A stretch of 5,048 nt of DNA from Bacteroidota bacterium (lineage in GTDB: Bacteria; Bacteroidota; Bacteroidia; Bacteroidales; VadinHA17): NCBI GenBank assembly GCA_030613125.1, contig JAUWMO010000264.1:1-5048 (forward strand). Direction: 5' to 3'. The notes under the pieces were generated by a model. The model had not been told where the DNA came from, did not search any database, and was given only the letters and a program-made list of their open reading frames with translations. Shown piece by piece: positions 1 through 5,048 of this stretch. A program made the translations under genes and the position numbers. Position 1 is the first letter of the stretch. Each line of letters begins with the position of its first letter.

Positions 1-1
1 A

Positions 2-162
2 ATAACTGATATTAAACTATTTAATCAATCTATTCCTGTTGGGGACAATTCTCCTTTAAAGAAATCCATATTTGAAATAAGCGAAATCAAATTTTCATAC
101 AGGCAAAATTTCCTCTCCTTTCAGAAATTGAACCTACTCAATTTGTTTTTGCCGATAAAAAC
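2..162 (+). pseudogene. Frameshifted upstream part of the histidine kinase (linker before the ATPase domain)
   Basis: The reading frame of the downstream ATPase domain has stop codons at 7-9, 13-15, 22-24 and 73-75, so it cannot be extended to the left edge. The neighbouring frame (codons starting at position 2) is open from 2 to 163 and reads like a dimerisation-to-ATPase linker, with the stretch SPLKKSIFEISEI around 53-91. From about 100 the kinase-like reading switches to the other frame, where LLSEIEPTQFVFADKN leads directly into the N box. Moving from one frame to the other at about 98-100 needs one missing base (or two extra). I infer a single-base deletion that breaks a longer kinase gene, or a sequencing or assembly error. 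The resemblance of this linker to kinases is weak, so the alternative is a rearrangement junction. Confidence 0.5.
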
Positions 163-495
163 ATGATTACAACGGTGCTCAGAAATCTTTTATCCAATGC
201 TATAAAATTTACTCAGGAGAATGGACTGATTAAGGTCTCTTCCAGGGAGACGGGAGGTCAGGTTGAAGTTTCGGTAAGCGATTCAGGCATTGGTATAAGT
301 GAAGAAGATATGGGAAAATTGTTTCAACTTAATGTTAATGAAAAAAATAAAATTGTTGACACAGCATCAGAGAAAGGTACAGGGCTTGGATTAGTTCTTT
401 GCAAAGAATTCATTGAAAAAAATGGAGGCAGCATATGGGCTGAAAGTGAATTGAATAAAGGCAGCCATTTTATATTCACATTGCCTAAGCCTTAG
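163..495 (+). CDS. Sensor histidine kinase, C-terminal HATPase_c domain (5'-truncated or frameshifted)
   Basis: This is the ATP-binding catalytic domain of a two-component sensor kinase, which would phosphorylate a His in its own dimerisation domain and pass the phosphate to a response regulator. Counting from the ATG at 163, all the expected boxes are present: N box NLLSNAIKF at residues 8-16, G1 box DSGIGI at 40-45, an F-box-like LF at 53-54, and G2 box GTGLGL at 72-77, followed by the usual GGSIWAES and F-x-F-x-LP ending at 88-108. The ATG at 163 is almost certainly not the true start: in the same frame FVFADKN precedes it, which is standard kinase sequence inside the domain. No HisKA phospho-acceptor helix is present in this frame. 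On its own the fragment would lack the histidine and any sensor, so it is probably a remnant or a frameshifted gene. The partner regulator is not in the window. The domain call is near certain; functionality is doubtful. Confidence 0.85.
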   Translation: MITTVLRNLLSNAIKFTQENGLIKVSSRETGGQVEVSVSDSGIGISEEDMGKLFQLNVNEKNKIVDTASEKGTGLGLVLCKEFIEKNGGSIWAESELNKGSHFIFTLPKP

Positions 496-500
496 GTAAG

Positions 501-599
501 TGAATAGTGAATGGAAGGCAAAAGGCAAAAGGCGAAAGGCGCAGGGCCGTCGGGCTTACATATAACGATTAATGGATAACGATTGTGAATGATGAACGA
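501..599 (+). repeat. Degenerate 7-bp tandem repeats
   Basis: Several short runs share an exact 7-base period. TGAATAG/TGAATGG lies at 501-514. GGCAAAA, GGCAAAA, GGCGAAA, GGCGCAG lies at 517-544, with GGC at 517, 524, 531 and 538. TGAATGA/TGAACGA lies at 586-599. The 9-mer ATAACGATT occurs at 562-570 and 576-584, a 14-base (two-unit) spacing. The runs differ in sequence but share the period, as expected if short tandem arrays grew by slippage and then decayed. Nothing suggests coding. Confidence 0.7.
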
Positions 600-604
600 C
601 CTTC

Positions 605-657
605 AAGAGTCCGAAGGACCTGGAAGAGTCATGGTTAAAAAACGATGAAGGATGAAG
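605..657 (+). repeat. Short direct repeats, including a 7-bp tandem
   Basis: AAGAGTC occurs at 605-611 and 624-630. GATGAAG is repeated head to tail at 644-650 and 651-657, again with a 7-base period. Between the first pair, GTCC-GAA-GGAC at 609-619 is a small inverted repeat. The 9-mer CCGAAGGAC at 611-619 recurs at 714-722 inside the large hairpin, which links this stretch to that element. Confidence 0.6.
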
Positions 658-698
658 GAATGTGGATTAAGCTTAAATTGAGGACGAAGGGCAAGTAA

Positions 699-745
699 GA
701 CGAAGCTCCCTGCCCGAAGGACTTCGGTCGGGCGGGCGGTTCGTC
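699..745. repeat. GC-rich imperfect palindrome (47-nt hairpin)
   Basis: The outer arms GACGAA (699-704) and TTCGTC (740-745) are exact reverse complements. Inside them, CCC (708-710) pairs with GGG (734-736) and GCCCGA (712-717) pairs with TCGGGC (728-733), with T711 bulged and a few mismatches between the outer and inner arms. The 10-base loop AGGACTTCGG can form alternative pairs (CCGAA with TTCGG). The sequence ATTTT follows at 746-750, but there is no real T-run, so a rho-independent terminator is only a weak possibility. GTCGGGC and CCGAAGGAC from this element also occur separately at 549-555 and 611-619, which suggests a dispersed palindromic repeat family. That family membership is inferred. 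Confidence 0.6.
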
Positions 746-760
746 ATTTTAGACAAAGCA

Positions 761-829
761 AGCGAAAGAGCGAAGAAGATATTGAGTGATGGAGTGAAAG
801 GGAGACTACGAGACCTAGAGACTGGGAGA
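761..829 (+). repeat. Degenerate 8-bp tandem repeats in a purine-rich tract
   Basis: The period here is 8, not 7. AGCGAAAG/AGCGAAGA lies at 761-776 and TTGAGTGA/TGGAGTGA at 782-797. GAGACTAC, GAGACCTA, GAGACTGG and a partial GAGA unit run from 802 to 829, with GAGA at 802, 810, 818 and 826. The + strand is strongly purine biased: by hand count 70 of the 90 bases in 751-840 are A or G. One later pair, GGGGACT/GGGGATT at 913-926, returns to a 7-base period. No reading frame of useful length crosses the tract. Confidence 0.65.
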
Positions 830-1155
830 AAGAAGAGATTTCGAATTTTATATTTTATGTTTCACCTGTAGACATATATTAGGACAAGACAGTGAATTTT
901 CGATTGTGGTTTGGGGACTGGGGATTTATGATTGATGATGCCTGATATAAACCAACTTTAAACTTTTTGTTATCAGTAAGTCTACGAATATTGTTATTAA
1001 ATTCTTGTAAGCTGTTGGTAAAATAAAAAAAATATTTACCGGTTAATAATTGCCGTATATCAAAAAATTAAATTGAAATACTTGAAAATGAAGTAACTTT
1101 ATAGTATATTGAATGAAAATTCTGTTTTCAATTAAAGTTAACTATCTTACCAGGT
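830..1155. other. Intergenic region upstream of the operon
   Basis: I see no gene here on either strand. The left part still shows repeat remnants (913-926). From about 960 the sequence becomes AT-rich, as expected of a promoter region. GGTAAA (1017-1022) and TTTACC (1035-1040) form a small inverted repeat around an A-rich loop; it could be an operator, but nothing identifies a regulator. TGAAAA (1114-1119) and TTTTCA (1125-1130) form a 6-bp stem with a 5-base loop just upstream of the first operon gene. Confidence 0.5.
1073..1101 (+). promoter_or_regulatory. Candidate Bacteroidetes sigma-ABfrA-type promoter
   Basis: The known Bacteroidetes housekeeping promoter has a -7 box TAnnTTTG and a TTG-containing -33 box about 19-21 bases upstream. 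TAACTTTA at 1094-1101 matches the -7 box except for its last base. TTG at 1073-1075 precedes it by 18 bases, slightly short. Transcription would begin near 1105-1110, giving a leader of about 50 bases before the ATG at 1156. TATATTG at 1105-1111 is an alternative -7 element. In such AT-rich DNA a match of this quality can occur by chance. Confidence 0.3.
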
Positions 1156-1929
1156 ATGAAATTGATTAACAATTCGATGCATTTATTGCTATGTTTAGCA
1201 TTATTGTTATCTGCGCTAAATACTTATGGTCAGAAACCGGCCGAAATACAAAACACCAGTCTTACACTCGACAATAACCAGCTGGTAATAACATATGACC
1301 TGGCTAATACAAAATCAGGTGAAAAATATTATATATGGGTAGAAATTAAAGATAAGGAAGGGAATAAATTAGAGCCGAAATATTTGTCAGGCCAGGTCGG
1401 TAATGATATTATCGGCGGTAAAAACCTGATTATCGTATGGGATTATACCCGGGAAGATTTCGAAGTTGATGCAAAAATCAATGTTCAGGTTAAAGCAAGA
1501 CTACTGTTAAAAGCATACCCTTCTTATGGAAGTGTTCTTTTCTCATCAGTGGTATTTCCGGGATGGGGCCTGAGCAAAATTGATAACAAAAAAACCTATT
1601 TGTTGATGGGTGCCGCAGGCTATGGCTCTATTGCAGCATCTTATGTTTTTTATTCAAAGTCAAGAAAAACATATGATAATTATAAGGACTCTGATATTAC
1701 ATCCGAAAGGGATGCTTTGTATGATGAATTTACAAAACAGAACAATATGTCAAATGTATTTGCCATTACTGCTGCCTCAATATGGGCTGTTAATATAATC
1801 TGGACCTCGGTCAAATATTTCAATAATAAAAATAAGCCGCTTACTTATGTTCAACCCAAATATTCTATAGGTTATACGGTTGACAATTATAGCAAGGCCC
1901 CGGCAATCATTTTCCGGTACCGGTTTTAA
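1156..1929 (+). CDS. Exported protein with N-terminal beta-sandwich and hydrophobic C-terminal half, function unknown
   Basis: This 257-residue protein belongs to no family I can name with certainty. Residues 1-25 are a signal peptide: a basic start, hydrophobic core LLLCLALLLSAL, and probable cleavage after YG before Q26. Residues 31-114 look like a beta-sandwich repeat common in Bacteroidetes exported proteins, with the pattern LVITYDL, then YYIWVEI, then SGQVGNDIIGGKNLIIVWD (78-96). The second half has three hydrophobic stretches: about 124-142 with the motif FPGWG (134-138), 147-166, and 200-221. An FPGWG/PGxGQ motif followed by membrane helices recalls DUF5683-like membrane proteins, but this is tentative. 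A polar, charged segment (168-198) separates the last two stretches. The C-terminus ends in a strand-like IIFRYRF with a terminal Phe, as seen in some outer-membrane proteins. The ATG at 1156 gives a complete signal peptide; the next Met, residue 8, would shorten the basic end. The caspase gene follows after 40 bp, so co-transcription and a shared process are likely. Confidence 0.8.
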   Translation: MKLINNSMHLLLCLALLLSALNTYGQKPAEIQNTSLTLDNNQLVITYDLANTKSGEKYYIWVEIKDKEGNKLEPKYLSGQVGNDIIGGKNLIIVWDYTREDFEVDAKINVQVKARLLLKAYPSYGSVLFSSVVFPGWGLSKIDNKKTYLLMGAAGYGSIAASYVFYSKSRKTYDNYKDSDITSERDALYDEFTKQNNMSNVFAITAASIWAVNIIWTSVKYFNNKNKPLTYVQPKYSIGYTVDNYSKAPAIIFRYRF

Positions 1930-1969
1930 TAATATAATGAAAAAAGCATGTAATTAAACACCTAAAGAG

Positions 1970-3424
1970 ATGAAGTCCATAATAAGTTCTATACTGTTTG
2001 TTCTTCTTATATCTCCAGTTCATTCCCAGGTAATAAGCGGAGAGCAAAAATCGATTTCACTAACCAAAAAAAAAGAACAAAAAGTTGAGGAAATTAAGTT
2101 ATTTCCGCAATTACAGATTGAAAATACAAGATTCACAAATGATAATCACAATAATTTCCTGGAGGCTAAGGAAAATGCCATTCTGGAAATCAGTATTCGC
2201 AATAATGGCAATGGTATTGCCAAAGGTGTTGAGTTAAGAATCTCAAACGAAAACAAAAGTTTCAAGGGACTTGATTTTGTTCCTTCCCAGATAGTTGGTG
2301 ATATACATCCTAATGAGATCAGGAAGGTTAGTCTTGTTATTTCCGGAAATAACAAGTTACAGGAAGGACTTGCAAGGTTAAAAATTGAGGTTATTGAAAA
2401 AAACGGGTTTAATACCTCGCCGGTTAACTTTGAGATTAGAACAAGACCGAAGGCTTTACCAATGGCATTAAACTGGAAATCTCCACACATTCCCGACTCA
2501 TCAGTATATAACAGAACCTTTGCGGTAAGTGTTATCATACAATCCGGCTCAGAAATAAAGAACATTAACTTTTTCAATAACAGGCTGGCCCAGGATCCTG
2601 ATTATAAAATAACGAACATAAATGGCGACTTTCTGTTGGAATATGACCAGAACCTGTATGAGGGAGAAAATGCTTTGAAGATACATATTGAAAATGAAGA
2701 GGGACTAACCATTGATAAAACCAGGAATATTTCGTTCATAAACGAGAAACGTCTCGCCCTTGTCATTGGGAATGCTGATTATCTTCGCGGCGGATCTTTA
2801 TTTAACCCTGTAAATGACGCGATAGCCATGGCAGAAGTTTTAAAGAGTGTCGGATTCGACGTCATGATATTTAAAAATACCTCTCAGAAGGAGATGAAAA
2901 AAGCAATTGATGAATTTGGAGTCAGGCTTAGAGATTATGATATAGCGTTATTCTATTATGCAGGGCATGGCATTCAGTCTGACGGCCGTAATTACCTTAT
3001 TCCCGTTGAAGCCCAGTTGAAATCGCTCAATGATGTGGAATATGATTGTGTAAGGGCAGGCAGGGTGCTTAGCAAAATGGAATATGCAGCCACCGATGTA
3101 AATATGATAATACTTGATGCTTGCAGGGACAATCCTTTTGAACGAAGCTGGTCGAGGTCAGGATCAGGCAAAGGCCTTGCATTTATGGGTGCACCATCGG
3201 GATCACTTATTGCTTATGCAACATCACCTGGAAATACTGCTGCCGACGGCACAGGTAAAAACGGACTCTACACTTCAGCTTTGCTTAAATATATTCAGGT
3301 GAAAGGTTTACAAATTGAAGATGTATTTAAAAGTGTAAGAAATGAAGTTGAAAATCTCTCTGGAGGAATGCAAACACCATGGGAAACCACATCTCTTAAA
3401 GGACGTTTCTATTTTAAGAGATAA
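1970..3424 (+). CDS. Exported caspase-family (peptidase C14) protein with N-terminal CARDB-like and Ig-like domains
   Basis: This is a 484-residue cysteine peptidase of the caspase/metacaspase-like fold. Residues 1-19 form a signal peptide with probable cleavage at VHS-Q20. Residues 46-157 resemble a CARDB-type beta-sandwich: LQIENTRFTNDN, then NNFLEAKENAILEISIRNNG and GxAKGVEL. Residues 165-257 look like a second Ig-like domain. The caspase domain runs from about 260 to the end: RLALVIGNADY (261-271), NPVNDA in the following loop, the catalytic His in FYYAGHG (His333), the catalytic Cys in DACRDNPF (Cys385), then a conserved GSLIAYATSPG and NGLYTSALL. Both dyad residues are present 52 residues apart, which is usual, so an active enzyme is expected. 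Bacterial caspases of this type generally cut after Arg or Lys; that specificity is family knowledge and is not shown here. The signal peptide puts it in the periplasm or outside. The gene starts 40 bp after its upstream neighbour, with purine-rich AAAGAG directly before the ATG, and ends 21 bp before the lipoprotein gene. Confidence 0.93.
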   Translation: MKSIISSILFVLLISPVHSQVISGEQKSISLTKKKEQKVEEIKLFPQLQIENTRFTNDNHNNFLEAKENAILEISIRNNGNGIAKGVELRISNENKSFKGLDFVPSQIVGDIHPNEIRKVSLVISGNNKLQEGLARLKIEVIEKNGFNTSPVNFEIRTRPKALPMALNWKSPHIPDSSVYNRTFAVSVIIQSGSEIKNINFFNNRLAQDPDYKITNINGDFLLEYDQNLYEGENALKIHIENEEGLTIDKTRNISFINEKRLALVIGNADYLRGGSLFNPVNDAIAMAEVLKSVGFDVMIFKNTSQKEMKKAIDEFGVRLRDYDIALFYYAGHGIQSDGRNYLIPVEAQLKSLNDVEYDCVRAGRVLSKMEYAATDVNMIILDACRDNPFERSWSRSGSGKGLAFMGAPSGSLIAYATSPGNTAADGTGKNGLYTSALLKYIQVKGLQIEDVFKSVRNEVENLSGGMQTPWETTSLKGRFYFKR

Positions 3425-3445
3425 AACACAAATAAAGTCATTGTT

Positions 3446-5048
3446 TTGAGAAAGTTAAGTCACATTATTTTTATCGTTTTGGTTTTTACCCTGATACTTT
3501 CTCTTACAGGAACTTTTTCCTGTAAAAAGGAAACTGAAAGAATCATGAAAGTACTGATTGACAGCATTGGAGGTATTTTTTTTACATCTGCCAATGCGTA
3601 CGGCTCAATAATTGATATTGGGCAGGGCGTAGAGCAACATGGCCATTGCTGGTCATCATCAACAAGTCCCACGCTGGAAAATTGTGGTGAAAACAGAACC
3701 CAGCTTGGCAAGGCTGACAGACCGCGTCAATTCTCAAGCCACCTTTCCCCTCTGTCGCCAAATATTGAATATCATGTAAGAGCATACGTAAAAAACGGTG
3801 AAGCAATTGTATACAGTAAAGATATGATATTCGGAACTATGGCCGCCGCATTACCTGGTGTGATTACAGGAGCAGTTATAGAGTTTTTGATGAGATCAGC
3901 AGTTGTTGAGGCTGAGATAGTTAATATAGGAGAGGGTACCGAAGTTATTATTGAACACGGCCACTGCTGGTCAAGTGAAACCTCCACTCCTACCATTGAA
4001 AACGATAAAACTACGTTAGGAGAGAGATCCAGCACTGGAATGTTTACAAGCGAATTTGGTGATTTAACACGCGGAACACTTTATTATGTAAGAGCTTATG
4101 CAACGAACATATCAGGAACTGCATATGGAGAAACTGTTACCTTTACCACAACCAATTTCCCTTCTGTAGCTACCGCATATGTCACCGAGATCACCACAAA
4201 CTCAGCAATAATTGGCGGAACTATTCTGGATGAAGGGGGAAAACCCATTTTAGCAAAAGGAATATGCTGGAGTCCGAATCCTGATCCTGACCTGACTGAT
4301 AACCATACTGATGAGGGCTCCGGGCCAAATGCTTTTGAAAGTATCATCCCGGAACTTTTACCAGGCACTCAATATCACGCAAGAGCATACGCAACAAATA
4401 TTAACGGAACAGGTTATGGTGATAACTTCCCTTTTACAACAGAATCCTTTGTTTGCGGTACACGTTTTACTGATGAACGGGATGGGAAATCGTACTTAAC
4501 TGTACAAATAGGTGATCAGTGCTGGATGGCTCAAAACCTGAATCATGGGATGAGTATTAATTCTTCAACATCTCAGACAGATAACCAGATCATTGAAAAA
4601 TATTGCTATGATAATGATAAGGGGAATTGTGATCTGTATGGCGGGATCTATCAATGGGACGAACTGATGCAGTATACAACCATGGAATCAACAAAAGGCG
4701 TTTGTCCGGATGGCTGGCATGTTCCATCTGATTATGAATGGAAAGTTCTGGAAATGTCTCAAGGTATGAGCCAGGAATCTGCCGATAGTGCAGGCTGGAG
4801 GGGAACCGATGAAGGTGGAAAACTAAAAGCAACAGGAACTTCGTTCTGGAATTCTCCAAATGAGGGCGCTACAAATACTTCTATTTTCACTGCATTACCA
4901 TCGGGAATGAGCTGGGAAGATGGAAGTTTTAGTGGCATGGGGGAATCTGCAGTTTTTTGGACATCTACTCTATTTGTTGTTGACACACATGTCCTGTATC
5001 GTTATCTTCATTATAATTCCAGCAAAATCAGCAGATTGGATGGAAGCC
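3446..5048 (+). CDS. FISUMP-domain lipoprotein with three fibronectin-III-like modules (TTG start, 3' end outside the window)
   Basis: The frame is open from 3425 to the right edge without a stop, giving at least 534 residues. The first ATG (3545) lies after a clear export signal, so the start is most likely TTG at 3446: it yields MRKLSH, a hydrophobic core IIFIVLVFTLILSLTG, and a lipobox-like TFSC with the lipidated Cys26, followed by KKETE, which could act as a Bacteroidetes surface-export signal. Residues 40-332 are three modules with the marks GHCW/GICW (Cys68, Cys174, Cys274) and YxxRAYATN. Residues 333-534 are a FISUMP domain (Fib_succ_major): GDQCWMAQNLN (356-366), YCYDNDKGNC (386-395), YGGIYQWDEL (398-407), CPDGWHVPSDYEW (420-432) and FWTST (504-508). 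Only a short C-terminal tail seems to be missing, since these domains usually end soon after the RLDGS-like stretch seen at the edge. Such proteins are thought to sit on the cell surface and bind glycans or other ligands; the ligand here is unknown. The gene follows the caspase after 21 bp, so it is probably in its operon. Confidence 0.9.
   Translation, partial: MRKLSHIIFIVLVFTLILSLTGTFSCKKETERIMKVLIDSIGGIFFTSANAYGSIIDIGQGVEQHGHCWSSSTSPTLENCGENRTQLGKADRPRQFSSHLSPLSPNIEYHVRAYVKNGEAIVYSKDMIFGTMAAALPGVITGAVIEFLMRSAVVEAEIVNIGEGTEVIIEHGHCWSSETSTPTIENDKTTLGERSSTGMFTSEFGDLTRGTLYYVRAYATNISGTAYGETVTFTTTNFPSVATAYVTEITTNSAIIGGTILDEGGKPILAKGICWSPNPDPDLTDNHTDEGSGPNAFESIIPELLPGTQYHARAYATNINGTGYGDNFPFTTESFVCGTRFTDERDGKSYLTVQIGDQCWMAQNLNHGMSINSSTSQTDNQIIEKYCYDNDKGNCDLYGGIYQWDELMQYTTMESTKGVCPDGWHVPSDYEWKVLEMSQGMSQESADSAGWRGTDEGGKLKATGTSFWNSPNEGATNTSIFTALPSGMSWEDGSFSGMGESAVFWTSTLFVVDTHVLYRYLHYNSSKISRLDGS
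3563..4441 (+). repeat. Three tandem protein modules inside the FISUMP lipoprotein gene
   Basis: The modules are spaced 106 and 100 residues apart, measured between their Cys-Trp pairs (codons at 3647, 3965 and 4265). The DNA is still alike at the marks: GGCCATTGCTGGTCA at 3641-3655 against GGCCACTGCTGGTCA at 3959-3973, and AGAGCATACGCAACAAA in the third module against AGAGCTTATGCAACGAA in the second. Modules 2 and 3 keep the YATNxxGTxYG ending, while module 1 reads YVKNGEAIVY and has diverged. This is a typical fibronectin-III-like stalk of Bacteroidetes surface proteins that has grown by internal duplication. Confidence 0.75.

Noticed and set aside
484..496. Palindrome CCTAAGCCTTAGG at the end of the kinase gene
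   Set aside because: The arms are separated by a single base, so it cannot fold as a useful hairpin, and no T-run follows. It is not supported as a terminator.
501..926. CRISPR array
   Set aside because: Repeats are only 7-9 bases, directly adjoining and of varied sequence, with no 25-40-base repeats separated by unique spacers.
1610..1798. 62-residue + strand frame, and a similar one at 3114-3302
   Set aside because: Out-of-frame shadows inside the first operon gene and the caspase gene.
1937..1954. Mini-frame ATG AAA AAA GCA TGT AAT in the gap before the caspase gene
   Set aside because: It is only a few codons long with no supporting signal; it is chance sequence in the 40-bp spacer.
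2146..2577. 143-residue reading frame on the minus strand
   Set aside because: It lies entirely inside the caspase gene, whose + strand frame carries the recognisable domains and signal peptide. The minus-strand product shows no recognisable motif.
1970..3424. Caspase as a cytoplasmic phage-defence or abortive-infection effector
   Set aside because: The protein has a signal peptide and extracytoplasmic-type beta domains, its neighbours are also exported, and no sensor NTPase, gasdermin or CRISPR gene is nearby.
3460..4986. Several minus-strand reading frames of 74-90 residues and one + strand frame at 4311-4499
   Set aside because: All overlap the long uninterrupted frame of the FISUMP lipoprotein, which explains this DNA fully. 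Their low-complexity translations are shadows.

Overview
The window looks like chromosomal DNA of a Bacteroidetes (Bacteroidota) species, probably an environmental member of the Bacteroidales/Marinilabiliales type. The basis is an AT-rich sequence, Bacteroidetes-style exported proteins, a C-terminal FISUMP (Fibrobacter succinogenes major paralogous domain) lipoprotein, weak Shine-Dalgarno sequences and degenerate short tandem repeats between genes. The lineage is an inference from protein style; there is no rRNA or other marker gene.

Layout. Positions 1-495 hold the 3' end of a sensor histidine kinase. The ATP-binding (HATPase) domain is intact from about 100 to 495, but the sequence before it continues in a different frame, so the gene appears to carry a frameshift near 98-103. 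Positions 496-1155 are non-coding: a mosaic of degenerate 7-bp and 8-bp tandem repeats, a GC-rich 47-nt imperfect hairpin, a purine-rich tract and an AT-rich stretch with a weak promoter candidate. From 1156 to the right edge lie three closely spaced + strand genes (gaps of 40 and 21 bp) that probably form one operon: an exported protein with a beta-sandwich domain and a hydrophobic C-terminal half; an exported caspase-family (C14) cysteine peptidase with two N-terminal beta-sandwich domains and an apparent His333/Cys385 dyad; and a probable lipoprotein with three fibronectin-III-like modules and a FISUMP domain, which starts at TTG and runs off the right edge.

How they may work together. All three operon proteins have N-terminal export signals, so the caspase should act in the periplasm or at the cell surface, not in the cytoplasm where the better-known bacterial caspase-like defence effectors work. 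The first gene could be a membrane partner and the FISUMP lipoprotein a surface adhesin-like partner or substrate. This functional link is inferred from gene order only. The most interesting content is this exported caspase cassette, followed by the repeat-rich intergenic region.
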